Shown: piece after piece, positions 8,500 to 17,336 of the stretch
Numbering within the stretch: position 1 is the stretch's first letter
Layout of the letters: each line of letters starts with the position of its first letter
NCBI RefSeq assembly: GCF_024494465.1
Contig: NZ_JAETXM010000001.1
Location: 558,001 to 622,000, forward strand
From: Bacillus sp. V3B
GTDB taxonomy: Bacteria > Bacillota > Bacilli > Bacillales > Cytobacillaceae
Direction: 5' to 3'
DNA length: 64,000 bases
Translations under genes and position numbers: made by a program
The notes under the pieces: generated by a model
What the model was told of the DNA's origin: nothing
Seen by the model: only the letters and a program-made list of their open reading frames with translations
Database searches by the model: none

Positions 8500-8916
8500 T
8501 GATCATTAATAGCGTTCGGGTAATCGCTGTATGTCTTGAATATGCAGAGGAAAGTCCATGCTCGCACAGGCTGAGATGCTTGTAGTGTTCGTGCCTGGCG
8601 AAGTCATAAGCCAGGGCAGCCGGTCTTGTACGGGTTGACGGCAGGGAAAATATCTAAGTCCGATATGGATATGGTATGAATACCTTGAAAGTGCCACAGT
8701 GACGTAGTCTTTACAGAAATGTAAAGAGTGGAACGAGGTAAACCCCACGAGCGAGAAACCCAAATTATGGTAGGGGCACTTTCTCAGAGAAAATGAACAA
8801 AGAGAAGGACAGATGACTTTTCATCTGTAGATAGATGATTACCACCTGAGTACGAGACTTTGGGTCGCTTGCAGTACAAAGGAACAAAACATGGCTTACA
8901 GAACGTTATTAATGAC
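8500..8916 (+). ncRNA. rnpB: RNase P RNA, Bacillus (B) type
   Basis: The catalytic RNA that trims the 5' ends of tRNA precursors. Conserved blocks are present in order: GTTCGGGTAATCGCTG, AGAGGAAAGTCCATGCTCGC, CGAAGTCATAAGCCAGGG, CTTGAAAGTGCCACAGTGAC, GGAACGAGGTAAACCCC, GAGCGAGAAACCCAAAT, and ACAAAACATGGCTTACAGAA near the 3' end. The outermost helix P1 is visible as CATTAATA...CGTTC at 8504-8516 pairing with GAACGTTATTAATG at 8901-8914. It lies between gpsB and ypsC as in B. subtilis. The open frame antisense to it is a shadow. Confidence 0.97.
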
Positions 8917-8931
8917 TGATGAATAAAGCTC

Positions 8932-8962
8932 AAAGCTCTCCCGTATAGGAGAGCTTTTCTTA
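8932..8962 (+). terminator. Terminator of rnpB
   Basis: AAAGCTCTCC / GGAGAGCTTT stem followed by TTCTT. Confidence 0.85.
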
Positions 8963-9168
8963 TGATTAAGCATTTTATTCATATGACTATTTTTAGTGAA
9001 AAATAGTGTGATTTGCGTTTAAAGTAACTATTATAAGAAATAATGTTAAGATCAGCATTGCTTCTTCATGAACGGATGTTTTTTTGGTACACTGAAAAAG
9101 GAAAGAATCAAAAGATCATACATATGAAACATTGATAAAAAATGAAGTAATAGGATAAGGGTGAAATA

Positions 9169-10308
9169 ATGACAAAATATGATTTGATTGCAACCTCGGC
9201 GATGGGGCTTGAAGCACTTGTCGCAAAAGAAGTGCGATCTTTAGGCTATGAATGTGAAGTGGAAAACAGCCGTATTACGTTTAAAGGCGATGAAAAGGCG
9301 ATAGCAAAAAGTAATCTTTGGCTAAGAACAGCAGATCGGATTAAACTAAAGGTTGGAGAATTTAAAGCAACTAGTTTTGATGAACTATTTGAACGTACAA
9401 AAGCCTTGCCATGGGAAAACTTCTTGCCTGAAAATGCAGAGTTTCCGGTGTCAGGGAAGTCTGTGAAATCGAAGCTTTTTAGTGTATCTGATTGTCAAGC
9501 CATTGTAAAAAAGGCAATCGTTGAGCGGATGAAACATCATTATAAAAGGGTAGGATGGTTTGAAGAGAATGGCCCACTTTTTAAAATAGAAGTCGGTCTT
9601 CATAAGGATGTTGTACTACTCACGATTGATACAAGTGGGAGTGGGCTTCATAAAAGAGGCTACAGAACGGGGCAAGGGGAAGCACCAATAAAGGAAACTC
9701 TTGGAGCGGCTCTCGTTCTATTGACCAACTGGACTCCAAATCGTCCGTTTGTCGATCCTTTTTGCGGATCAGGAACATTGCCTATTGAAGCAGCTTTAAT
9801 CGGGCAAAATATTGCGCCTGGATTTAACCGTGAGTTTGTCTCAGAGGGATGGAATTGGATGGATACGAAGGTTTGGGATGAAGTAAGGATAGAGGCAGAG
9901 GACTTAGCTAACTATGATCAACCATTAGATATTACTGGAAGTGATATTGACCACCGTCTCGTTAAAACCGCTGAAGAAAATGCATTTGAAGCGGGCTTAG
10001 GGGAACTAATTAACTTTAAACAAATGAGAGTCCAAGATTTTACTACATCAAAAGAGTATGGGGTCATCGTAGGGAACCCTCCATATGGGGAACGTTTAGG
10101 TGAGAAATCAGCGGTGCAACAGATGTATCGTGAAATGGGACAAGCATTTGCTAAGCTTGATACATGGTCTATTTATATGTTGACATCTGATGAAGAGTTT
10201 GAAATGGTTTATGGAAAAAAAGCGACAAAAAAACGGAAACTTTTCAATGGATTTATCCGGACAGATTATTATCAATACTGGGGAAAACGACCACCTCGTG
10301 ACAAGTAA
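9169..10308 (+). CDS. ypsC: THUMP-domain rRNA guanine-N2-methyltransferase, YpsC/RlmL type
   Basis: A 379-residue methyltransferase. The N-terminal ferredoxin-like plus THUMP RNA-binding region spans about residues 1-155. The C-terminal class I SAM-dependent domain has FVDPFCGSGTLPIEAALIG (SAM-binding motif) and the catalytic GNPPYGERLG. The family modifies the N2 of a guanine in 23S rRNA, corresponding to the N-terminal half of E. coli RlmL; this one is stand-alone, as is usual in Firmicutes. Shine-Dalgarno AAGGGTGA precedes the ATG by 6 bases. It is a single gene between rnpB and a small holin-like gene. Confidence 0.92.
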   Translation: MTKYDLIATSAMGLEALVAKEVRSLGYECEVENSRITFKGDEKAIAKSNLWLRTADRIKLKVGEFKATSFDELFERTKALPWENFLPENAEFPVSGKSVKSKLFSVSDCQAIVKKAIVERMKHHYKRVGWFEENGPLFKIEVGLHKDVVLLTIDTSGSGLHKRGYRTGQGEAPIKETLGAALVLLTNWTPNRPFVDPFCGSGTLPIEAALIGQNIAPGFNREFVSEGWNWMDTKVWDEVRIEAEDLANYDQPLDITGSDIDHRLVKTAEENAFEAGLGELINFKQMRVQDFTTSKEYGVIVGNPPYGERLGEKSAVQQMYREMGQAFAKLDTWSIYMLTSDEEFEMVYGKKATKKRKLFNGFIRTDYYQYWGKRPPRDK

Positions 10309-10309
10309 G

Positions 10310-10340
10310 AAAGTGATGCCTTTTGTGTATCGCTTTTTCT
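10310..10340 (+). terminator. Terminator of ypsC
   Basis: AAAGTGAT / ATCGCTTT stem (one G-U pair) followed by TTTCT. Confidence 0.6.
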
Positions 10341-10361
10341 ATTGTCTATATTAATATTAAA

Positions 10362-10473
10362 TGTTGATACATGACCTTTGGTAGATGTGGCTATGTGTTT
10401 ATTCAGTATGAATCACTTAATGGAGCATACATCAAAGGCATTTAAAGCATCAACAATATTGTTTAACAAAGCC
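10362..10473 (-). repeat. Dispersed element family 1, copy A (MITE-like)
   Basis: The reverse complement of this interval aligns along its length with 32076-32192 and partly with 51118-51205. The shared core includes CATTAAGTGATTCATACTGA, TTGTTGATGCT and AAAGGTCAT. The end at 10473 is GGCTTTGTTAAAC read on the minus strand, one base off the GGCTGTGTTAAAC end of copy B. No reading frame is conserved across the copies, so it behaves as a non-coding mobile repeat. Confidence 0.75.
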
Positions 10474-10570
10474 TTTATTTAAAAAATGGGTATATGCCAT
10501 TCCCTTCTCGATTTTTCTTACTATAATAAATTAAGAGAAAACCTGGAAGATGATCGATGGAGGGAATAAG

Positions 10571-10822
10571 ATGTTTGAGTTCTTTAACTTAGTCGTAATC
10601 CCTATAATTATTGGAATTGTAGAAGTCATAAAAAGGGCAGGATTGCCCATAAAGTACTCCCCATTGGTGTCACTAGTTTTAGGCTTGTTTTTTGGGGTTT
10701 TTTACGTAGAGTCATTTAAAGCGGGAATTATTATAGGCCTTATGACAGGGCTATCGGCAACGGGTCTATATAGTGGAAGTAAAAACATGCGAAACGGAAA
10801 AAAGAAAGAAAGTAAAAAATGA
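10571..10822 (+). CDS. Small holin-like membrane protein
   Basis: An 83-residue protein with two to three predicted transmembrane helices (FFNLVVIPIIIGIVEVIKRAG, YSPLVSLVLGLFFGVFYV, AGIIIGLMTGLSATGLYSG) and a strongly basic tail (KNMRNGKKKESKK). This is the layout of small holins and holin-like proteins. Shine-Dalgarno GGAGGG (10559-10564) points to ATG 10571 rather than 10550. A TATAAT at 10522-10527 is a candidate -10. No endolysin or other phage gene is near, so a lysis role is not supported; a stand-alone membrane function is equally possible. Confidence 0.7.
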   Translation: MFEFFNLVVIPIIIGIVEVIKRAGLPIKYSPLVSLVLGLFFGVFYVESFKAGIIIGLMTGLSATGLYSGSKNMRNGKKKESKK

Positions 10823-10875
10823 ACACTCAAAACATGTATTTCCATTCACCAGTTTGTTATAATAAAAAAGTTGCG

Positions 10876-10913
10876 AACGAAAGCGTCTTTCAGGGAAAGA
10901 CGCTTTCGTTTTG
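10876..10913 (+). terminator. Terminator of the holin-like gene
   Basis: Inverted repeat with 16-bp arms (AACGAAAGCGTCTTTC and complement), 3-nt loop, followed by TTTT. Confidence 0.9.
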
Positions 10914-10975
10914 AATATAGAAGATAAGCGTCTACTAACATAGCGCTTTCGCTTTTCATATATGGAGGAATTGAT

Positions 10976-12901
10976 ATGCAGAATCGTATACCTTTTGAGT
11001 TAACGAAAACAGAATCATTTTTTGACCAATTAGGTGATTGGATTGGAGATGTTTTTTATGATTTGCTTCCAGAAGCTGGTTTCGAATTAAGAGATGAACA
11101 AATCTATATGGCCTTTCAGCTTGAAAAAGCGTTTAAAGAGAAAAAAGTGATGTTTGCTGAAGCAGGAGTTGGAACAGGGAAAACAATTGTGTATTTGTTG
11201 TACGCCATTTGTTACGCTCGTTATACGAACAAACCTGCAATCATTGCTTGTGCGGATGAAACATTAATTGAACAACTTGTGAAAAAAGAAGGAGACATCG
11301 CGAAGCTTGAAAAAGCATTAGGATTAGATATAGATGTTAGATTGGCTAAATCGAGGGATCAATATCTCTGCTTGAATAAATTGGATAAGTTTATTATAGA
11401 TAGTGATGAACCGCATTTCCATAATATTCATGAGCGGCTTCCTAGTTTTATTCATGGGGGACATTCGATGCAGTCCTTCGAACGATATGGAGATCGCAAA
11501 GATTATCCCGAACTAACAGATGAACAATGGGAAAAGGTTGGTTGGGATTCTCTTGAGGATTGTTTTACATGTGAAAATAGACATCGCTGTGGTCAAACGC
11601 TACATCGTGATTGGTATCGACATGCAAACGACTTAATTATTTGCTCGCATGATTTTTATATGGAACATGTATGGACAAAGGAATCACGAAAACGTGAAGG
11701 ACAGTTAGCTTTGCTACCAGAACATTCCTGTGTTGTTTTTGATGAAGGTCATTTATTGGAATACGCAAGTCAAAAGGCACTTACCTACCGGTTTAGCGAA
11801 TCGATTTTGGAGACGTTGTTAACGAAATTATTGGCTAATGATGTGAGAGAAAAAACGCTATATATCATTGAAGATACTATTTTACAAAATGAACAATTCT
11901 TTAATGAGTTATCTCAGGTATCCTTTGTGCATGAAGGATCTGACAAGCTAACAATTGAAAAAACAGGTGCTGTAAAGTCTTCCGGAAAACAGCTGTGGGA
12001 TTTGATTAACTCTCTTGAAGAGGAGCTTGTATTAGAAAGTGAAATGTTTACGATTAATGAGTATGAACTTAGAATTGTCGAAGAATATCTTGAACAAATT
12101 TCTTACTCTTTATCGCTATTTTTAAAGGAATTAAATGGTATCACCTGGTTTGAAGATCAGAATGGTGAACGAACTTTAGTCATTATGCCACGACTCGTAC
12201 AAGAAATTATGAAGGATGAAGTGTTTTCACAAAAGAAACCTTATATCTTCTCTTCAGCGACTCTTTCTGAAAATAAGTCCTACGATTATATTGCTAATTC
12301 GTTAGGCATTAAGGATTATCTTTCTTTTACGGTGAATTCACCATTTGATTATGATGAGAATATGACGATTGTAATGCCTGCATTCGCAAAGGATGAACAG
12401 GAGGCAAAATGGACCTATACACTTGAACAAATTAAGAAAACGAGCGGTCATACGCTTGTTCTATTCAATACACAGTTAGAATTAACGGCGTTTAAACAGT
12501 TTTGTGAAGGGGAAATTTCCGTACCTGTCTATTTTGAAGGAGATGCAGAAATGAGTACACTTGTCTCCCGTTTTCAAAATGAAGTAGATTCGGTGCTTTG
12601 TGCGGTTCATTTGTGGGAAGGTCTTGATATACCAGGAGAGGCACTTGAAAATGTTATTATCTTTTCATTGCCATTCCCTCCAAATGATCCAGTATTTACG
12701 GCAAAAAGAGAAGCGGTTCTTGATCCATTTTCTGAAGTTGACTTACCTTATATGCTGCTTCGTTTACGACAAGGAATTGGTCGCTTGATTCGAGCGCATG
12801 GAGACAAAGGGTTTGTGCATATTTTGATCAACAAAGAGGAAAATAGACATGTGATGGGGGCTGTTGAGTCCATTCTACCAACAAAGGTTTCACATGAATG
12901 A
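10976..12901 (+). CDS. ypvA: DinG/XPD-type ATP-dependent DNA helicase YpvA
   Basis: A 641-residue superfamily 2 helicase of the DinG/XPD group. Walker A is GVGTGKT and the DEAH-box equivalent is DEGH in VVFDEGHLLEYA. Motif III is SSATLSE and motif VI RLRQGIGRLIR. The cysteines in the helicase insertion (QYLCLNKL, DCFTCENRHRCGQ) fit the four-Cys Fe-S cluster of this group. B. subtilis YpvA is in the same neighbourhood. It probably unwinds damaged or structured DNA; its specific substrate is unknown. Shine-Dalgarno GGAGGA precedes ATG 10976. Confidence 0.92.
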   Translation: MQNRIPFELTKTESFFDQLGDWIGDVFYDLLPEAGFELRDEQIYMAFQLEKAFKEKKVMFAEAGVGTGKTIVYLLYAICYARYTNKPAIIACADETLIEQLVKKEGDIAKLEKALGLDIDVRLAKSRDQYLCLNKLDKFIIDSDEPHFHNIHERLPSFIHGGHSMQSFERYGDRKDYPELTDEQWEKVGWDSLEDCFTCENRHRCGQTLHRDWYRHANDLIICSHDFYMEHVWTKESRKREGQLALLPEHSCVVFDEGHLLEYASQKALTYRFSESILETLLTKLLANDVREKTLYIIEDTILQNEQFFNELSQVSFVHEGSDKLTIEKTGAVKSSGKQLWDLINSLEEELVLESEMFTINEYELRIVEEYLEQISYSLSLFLKELNGITWFEDQNGERTLVIMPRLVQEIMKDEVFSQKKPYIFSSATLSENKSYDYIANSLGIKDYLSFTVNSPFDYDENMTIVMPAFAKDEQEAKWTYTLEQIKKTSGHTLVLFNTQLELTAFKQFCEGEISVPVYFEGDAEMSTLVSRFQNEVDSVLCAVHLWEGLDIPGEALENVIIFSLPFPPNDPVFTAKREAVLDPFSEVDLPYMLLRLRQGIGRLIRAHGDKGFVHILINKEENRHVMGAVESILPTKVSHE

Positions 12902-12964
12902 AAAGAAACAAGCAACTAGATTTTATATAAATAGGAAATATTTTGAATCAGAAATTTTTTTATC

Positions 12965-13007
12965 TGTGAGGGTAATCACTCTATCGATAAGCCAAAAAAG
13001 GTAAACT
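12965..13007 (+). promoter_or_regulatory. Crp/Fnr-type operator and -10 element of the DUF2249 gene
   Basis: TGTGA-GGGTAA-TCACT at 12965-12980 and TAAACT at 13002-13007. The distance from operator centre to the first base of the -10 is 29.5 bp and the -10 hexamer is TAAACT, both identical to the hcp promoter at 860-902. A class II activator-dependent promoter under the same Crp/Fnr regulator is the simplest reading. Confidence 0.75.
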
Positions 13008-13033
13008 AGGCTTATCAAAAGGAGGAGAAGCAT

Positions 13034-13267
13034 ATGAGTACATTTGCAGCTACTGTGATGGCGCCAGATTATCCACCACGTGAAAAACATCCTATTATTT
13101 TTAATACATTTGATTCTTTACAATCAGGGGAGTCCATGCAGCTCATAAATGATCACGATCCAAAGCCATTATACTATCAATTTATGGCAGAACGCGCCGA
13201 TCAATTTACATGGGAGTACACTGAAGAAGGTCCTGAAATATGGAAGGTTACAATCAGTAAGAAATAA
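13034..13267 (+). CDS. DUF2249 domain protein
   Basis: A 77-residue protein with the DUF2249 pattern: APDYPPREKHPIIFNTFDSLQSGESMQLINDHDPKPLYYQF, then FTWEYTEEGPEIWKVTI. DUF2249 proteins recur in gene sets for denitrification and nitrosative stress; the biochemical role is not established. The strong Shine-Dalgarno AAGGAGGAG lies before ATG 13034. The Crp/Fnr operator upstream links it to hcp. It is followed by its own terminator, so it is transcribed alone. Confidence 0.88.
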   Translation: MSTFAATVMAPDYPPREKHPIIFNTFDSLQSGESMQLINDHDPKPLYYQFMAERADQFTWEYTEEGPEIWKVTISKK

Positions 13268-13296
13268 TGAACGATAAACCTATTTCTCAAATTTTT

Positions 13297-13327
13297 GACA
13301 ACAGTTATCATGGCTGTTGTCTTTTTT
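13297..13327 (+). terminator. Terminator of the DUF2249 gene
   Basis: GACAACAG / CTGTTGTC stem with 9-nt loop and a run of six T. Confidence 0.92.
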
Positions 13328-13405
13328 ATTAAAGATTAGTTTTAACACTAAATTTAGTGGAATATGTTAATATGATGGAAACTATTTACTATTGGAGGTT
13401 ATAAC

Positions 13406-14929
13406 ATGAGTCAGTCTATTTTACAGATGGAAAAGGACTTTATCGAATATGCGAAAAAAATAAGTGCTTATCATGAAGCTCTTGCACTTATTTATTGGGA
13501 TTTACGTACAGGCGCACCAAAACAAGGGGTACAGCAGCGTTCAGAAGTGGTGGGAGTGTTATCATCAGAAGTGTATCATTTGTCTGTATCAGAAGAGATG
13601 GCCACATACATAACAAACTTATCAAGTGCAGACGCCCAACCGATCATTTCTGAGATAACAAAAAAATTAGTGGAAGAATGTAAAAGGGAATACGATTTCA
13701 AGCGAAAAATTCCATCAGAAGAGTATAAAGAGTATGTGATCCTGCAATCAAAAGCAGAAAGTATTTGGGAAGAGGCAAGGGAAAAGGCTGATTTTGATCT
13801 ATTCAAACCGTATTTAGAAAAGATCGTTGAAACGAATAAGCGTTTTATTGGGTATTGGGGCTACGAGGGCAATAAATACAACACTTTACTCGATTTATAT
13901 GAACCAGGAATGACAGTGGATGTATTAGATAAAGTATTTAGTGAATTACGAGCGAATATCGTACCGCTTGTACAAAAAATAGCTGATTCTCAACATAAGC
14001 CAGTAACAGATTTTTTATTTAAACCTTTTCCAAAGGATAAGCAACGTGCATTTACTGAAAAAATATTAAAACAAATGGGATATAACTTTGAGGCAGGGCG
14101 TCTTGATGACACCGTACATCCATTTGCAACAGGGATCAATCGTGGGGATGTACGTATTACAACAAGGTACGATGAATCTGATTTTCGTATGGCTGTTTTT
14201 GGTACCATCCATGAAGGAGGTCATGCCCTTTATGAACAAAACATTGCACAAGAGTTAATCGGAACACCACTATGCACAGGTACTTCAATGGGGATTCATG
14301 AGTCACAATCACTTTTTTATGAAAATTTTGTCGGTCGTCACCCTTCCTTTTGGAAAAAAAATTATTCATCGCTAAAGCAATTTGCGAATGGACAATTTGA
14401 TGATGTAAAGGTTCATGAATTTTATCGAGCGATTAATGAATCAAAACCATCGCTTATACGGATTGAGGCAGATGAACTTACCTATTCACTTCACATCATG
14501 ATTCGTTATGAAATTGAAAAAGGCTTATTTAATGATGAAATTGAAGTAAAGGATCTTCCACAAGTGTGGAATGATAAATACGAAGAATACTTGGGTGTAA
14601 GGCCAGAAAATGATGGGGAAGGAGTACTGCAAGATGTACACTGGGCAGGTGGAAGCTTTGGCTATTTCCCATCCTATGCATTAGGCTATATGTACGCTGC
14701 CCAATTTAAACAGAAGATGCTTGAGGATTTGCCGAATTATGATCAGTTGCTGCAAGAGGGTAACCTCCTGCCGATTAAGGAATGGTTCACGTCACATATC
14801 CATCAATATGGAAAAATGAAAAAGCCACTTGAAATTTTGAATGACGTCACTGGAGAAGGTCTTAATGCAAAATATTTAGTAGAGTATTTAACAGAAAAAT
14901 ACAGTCGAGTTTATCAGTTGAATCGATAA
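13406..14929 (+). CDS. ypwA: M32 family metallocarboxypeptidase (Taq type), YpwA
   Basis: A 507-residue cytoplasmic zinc carboxypeptidase releasing C-terminal residues from peptides. The HEGGH zinc motif (H269-H273) is in GTIHEGGHALYEQ. The third-ligand region is IHESQSLFYEN, and the family signatures DVRITTRYDE and GYFPSYALGYMYAAQF are present. Length equals that of B. subtilis YpwA. Shine-Dalgarno TTGGAGGT precedes ATG 13406. It is monocistronic, ending in a terminator shared with the convergent cheX-like gene. Confidence 0.95.
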   Translation: MSQSILQMEKDFIEYAKKISAYHEALALIYWDLRTGAPKQGVQQRSEVVGVLSSEVYHLSVSEEMATYITNLSSADAQPIISEITKKLVEECKREYDFKRKIPSEEYKEYVILQSKAESIWEEAREKADFDLFKPYLEKIVETNKRFIGYWGYEGNKYNTLLDLYEPGMTVDVLDKVFSELRANIVPLVQKIADSQHKPVTDFLFKPFPKDKQRAFTEKILKQMGYNFEAGRLDDTVHPFATGINRGDVRITTRYDESDFRMAVFGTIHEGGHALYEQNIAQELIGTPLCTGTSMGIHESQSLFYENFVGRHPSFWKKNYSSLKQFANGQFDDVKVHEFYRAINESKPSLIRIEADELTYSLHIMIRYEIEKGLFNDEIEVKDLPQVWNDKYEEYLGVRPENDGEGVLQDVHWAGGSFGYFPSYALGYMYAAQFKQKMLEDLPNYDQLLQEGNLLPIKEWFTSHIHQYGKMKKPLEILNDVTGEGLNAKYLVEYLTEKYSRVYQLNR

Positions 14930-14953
14930 GGAAGAATGAAAAAGGTCTGCAAT

Positions 14954-14995
14954 AAAAAAGGAATTCTGCCAATAACTGAGAGAGTTCCTTTTTTT
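14954..14995. terminator. Bidirectional terminator between ypwA and the cheX-like gene
   Basis: AAAAAAGGAATTCT pairs with AGAGTTCCTTTTTT (one wobble). A-run on the left and T-run on the right serve both convergent transcripts. Confidence 0.85.
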
Positions 14996-15021
14996 GCGGA
15001 TGCCTTATGGCTTTTCCTTAT

Positions 15022-15474
15022 TTATTGCTCAATCATAAGGACGATCGTAAGGTTACCGGCATTGTGAATGGTAACGGGTAAGCGAAAGGCTTTTTCAAAT
15101 CCATATATTTTTGTTTGTCCAACGAGTACAGTAGGAGGAGTGATATCCATCTCCATCCCTTGCTGTGAAATAAACGTCGATAACGTTCCGGCAACCATAT
15201 TACCTAGTTCACCAGCAAAGGACTCTAACAGTTCTCCTTCAACCATCATGCCAAACATTCCTTCACCAATTTTCCCGAAAGTCTGCTCGTCCCCATCGAT
15301 CATAAGTCGCCCTCTCACATCACCGGTCATTCCAATGAGTACACCAACGCCTTTTTGTAAATAGGGTTGAGTAAATAAGGATGGTTTTTCTACTGAAATT
15401 TCAAATGGAAGAACGCCTTTTACTGATTCAATTGTACCGTTTAAAATATCGGTTACATGTTTTGTTAGTGCCAC
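15022..15474 (-). CDS. cheX: CheX-type CheY-P phosphatase
   Basis: About 150 residues with a CheC/CheX fold. The phosphatase signature S/D-X3-E-X2-N appears as SFAGELGNM. Such proteins dephosphorylate CheY-P to reset chemotaxis signalling. The in-frame ATG at 15492 has a poor ribosome site; a GTG at 15474 has GGGGGAA six bases upstream, so I place the start there, with moderate certainty. It stands alone, away from any flagellar or chemotaxis operon, as often seen for cheX in Bacillaceae. B. subtilis uses CheC and lacks a close CheX. Confidence 0.85.
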   Translation of the reverse strand: MALTKHVTDILNGTIESVKGVLPFEISVEKPSLFTQPYLQKGVGVLIGMTGDVRGRLMIDGDEQTFGKIGEGMFGMMVEGELLESFAGELGNMVAGTLSTFISQQGMEMDITPPTVLVGQTKIYGFEKAFRLPVTIHNAGNLTIVLMIEQ

Positions 15475-15664
15475 TTTACATTCCCCCAACATTCAATCAA
15501 TTCACCATAATTTTAGCATAATAGCGCTGAAGAATATGCAGTTTTTATAAAAAATTTACTAAATTATTGTAAAAATGAGTCATTTCCTAGTGAAGATGTG
15601 TTAGTATATGAATCCCTTATTTGGAGAAAGTAATGGTATGAAACCAAAAATAGGAGAAAAAGAG

Positions 15665-16750
15665 ATGCCAGCCATTATTTCTGTAGGAGAAGCAGTTCCT
15701 CCTCATGTGTTAGAGCAAAAGGATGTAAAAAATTTTTCGCAAGAGCTCTTTTCTGAGTCATTTAAAGACATTGACCGATTGTTAAAAGCTTTCCACAATG
15801 GACAGGTGGAAAAACGATACTTTGTTAAAAATTTGGATTGGTATAAAGAGAATCATACTTTTTCTGAGAAAAATGATGCGTTTATTGATTCTGCGATTCA
15901 ACTTGGAACTGCGGCTATTACAGACTGTTTGAACAATCAAGAATTCTTAAAGCGAGAAATTGCTTGTGAGGAAATTGAAGCTATTTTTTTCATCACAAGT
16001 ACAGGGATTGCGACGCCAAGCATTGAAGCGCGACTTATGAATATCCTACCGTTTTCAGAACGAACAAAAAGAATTCCGATTTGGGGACTAGGTTGTGCGG
16101 GTGGGGCATCTGGTTTATCACGAGCATTCGAATACTGCATGGCATATCCTAAGGCAAAAGTGCTTGTTTTAGCGATCGAGCTTTGTAGTTTAACATTCCA
16201 GCGTGATGATCTCTCGAAAAGTAACTTAATAGGGACTTCACTGTTTGCTGATGGTGTTGCTTGTGTGCTTGTCACAGGTGATGAAGTAGAGATCGGTCAA
16301 ATAAGCTTATCGGCATCGTTACCCAAAATAATAGCTACCCAATCAACGATGATGCGTGATTCTCTTGATGTGATGGGCTGGGAAGTGAAAAATAAGGGGT
16401 TATATGTTTTGTTTTCGAAAGACATTCCTGCGATTGTAGAAAAATGGCTAAAGCCAAATGTTTCGGATTTTCTGCAGGGTTATCAACTTGCTATAGAGCA
16501 GATGAATCATTTTATTGCCCATCCAGGAGGTAAGAAGGTATTGGATGCCTATGTAGAATCATTACAGCTTCATCCATCGATGATTGAATTGTCACTTGAA
16601 GTGTTGAGGAATTATGGGAATATGTCATCCGTAACAGTGCTTATTGTATTAAAACAATTCTTACGAAGAGGCAATCCTGGCGAATGGGGACTTTGTACAG
16701 CGCTTGGTCCTGGGTTTAGCTCAGAACTGCTATTGTTGAGGTGGGAATAA
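15665..16750 (+). CDS. bpsA: Type III polyketide synthase, alkylpyrone synthase BpsA
   Basis: About 361 residues, chalcone-synthase-like. The catalytic Cys is C144 in WGLGCAGGASGLSRA, the His in FIAHPGGKKVLDAY, and the Asn in NYGNMSSVT. It condenses long-chain fatty acyl-CoA with malonyl-CoA to alkylpyrones. An earlier in-frame ATG (15608) exists, but AGGAGA at 15652-15657 and the conserved N-terminus (PAIISVGEAVP) favour ATG 15665. The 3' end overlaps the Shine-Dalgarno of the methyltransferase gene, so bpsA-bpsB is translationally coupled. Confidence 0.93.
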   Translation: MPAIISVGEAVPPHVLEQKDVKNFSQELFSESFKDIDRLLKAFHNGQVEKRYFVKNLDWYKENHTFSEKNDAFIDSAIQLGTAAITDCLNNQEFLKREIACEEIEAIFFITSTGIATPSIEARLMNILPFSERTKRIPIWGLGCAGGASGLSRAFEYCMAYPKAKVLVLAIELCSLTFQRDDLSKSNLIGTSLFADGVACVLVTGDEVEIGQISLSASLPKIIATQSTMMRDSLDVMGWEVKNKGLYVLFSKDIPAIVEKWLKPNVSDFLQGYQLAIEQMNHFIAHPGGKKVLDAYVESLQLHPSMIELSLEVLRNYGNMSSVTVLIVLKQFLRRGNPGEWGLCTALGPGFSSELLLLRWE

Positions 16751-16752
16751 GA

Positions 16753-17319
16753 ATGTCCATATTTTATCTTTTCTTTCTGATGATTGTGATTCAACGACTC
16801 TGTGAGCTAGTTATAGCTAGATGGAATGAACGATGGATGAAAAATAGGGGAGCCATTGAGTTTGGTCAAGCCCATTATCGTCTTATCGTTTTTGTTCATG
16901 CGATGTTCTTTGTTGTTTATTTTCTTGAAGTAACGGCATGGCAAACAAAATTGTCAGCCCTTTGGCCTGTTTTACTAAGTATTTTTATCGTCACTCAGGT
17001 CGTTCGTATTTGGGCATTGACTTCACTAGGGCATTATTGGAATACAAAGATTATTGTTCTTCCTAAGGCAACGATTGTACAAAAAGGACCTTACCGGTTT
17101 CTGAAACATCCAAATTACTTGGTCGTTACAATTGAATTTATCGTCATTCCTATGCTATTTGAAGCTTATTTTACAGCATTCTTTTTTACCATTTTAAATG
17201 GAATTATTTTATCCATCCGCATACCAGCAGAGGAGAAAGCGTTAAACGAGTTAACAGAGTATCCAATCTCCTTATTAACGAAGAAACGATTGAATCTTAA
17301 AAGTCTCAAAAAAGTTTGA
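16753..17319 (+). CDS. bpsB: Alkylpyrone O-methyltransferase BpsB (YpbQ), isoprenylcysteine methyltransferase-like
   Basis: A 188-residue integral membrane methyltransferase of the ICMT-like family, with four to five transmembrane helices. The SAM-binding end has KGPYRFLKHPNYLVV and RIPAEEKAL. In B. subtilis BpsB methylates the alkylpyrones made by BpsA. Shine-Dalgarno GAGGTGGGA lies within the last codons of bpsA. ATG 16753 is chosen over the GTG at 16741. Confidence 0.92.
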   Translation: MSIFYLFFLMIVIQRLCELVIARWNERWMKNRGAIEFGQAHYRLIVFVHAMFFVVYFLEVTAWQTKLSALWPVLLSIFIVTQVVRIWALTSLGHYWNTKIIVLPKATIVQKGPYRFLKHPNYLVVTIEFIVIPMLFEAYFTAFFFTILNGIILSIRIPAEEKALNELTEYPISLLTKKRLNLKSLKKV

Positions 17320-17336
17320 TAATATCCATTCTTCTA

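Noticed and set aside
8506-8763. 85-codon frame antisense to the RNase P RNA
   Set aside because: It is the complement of conserved rnpB sequence; no ribosome site and no protein-like composition.
15068-15364. 98-codon frame antisense to the cheX-like gene
   Set aside because: Shadow of a conserved coding sequence on the other strand.
15937-16275. 112-codon frame antisense within bpsA
   Set aside because: Bias comes from bpsA codons; no start signal.
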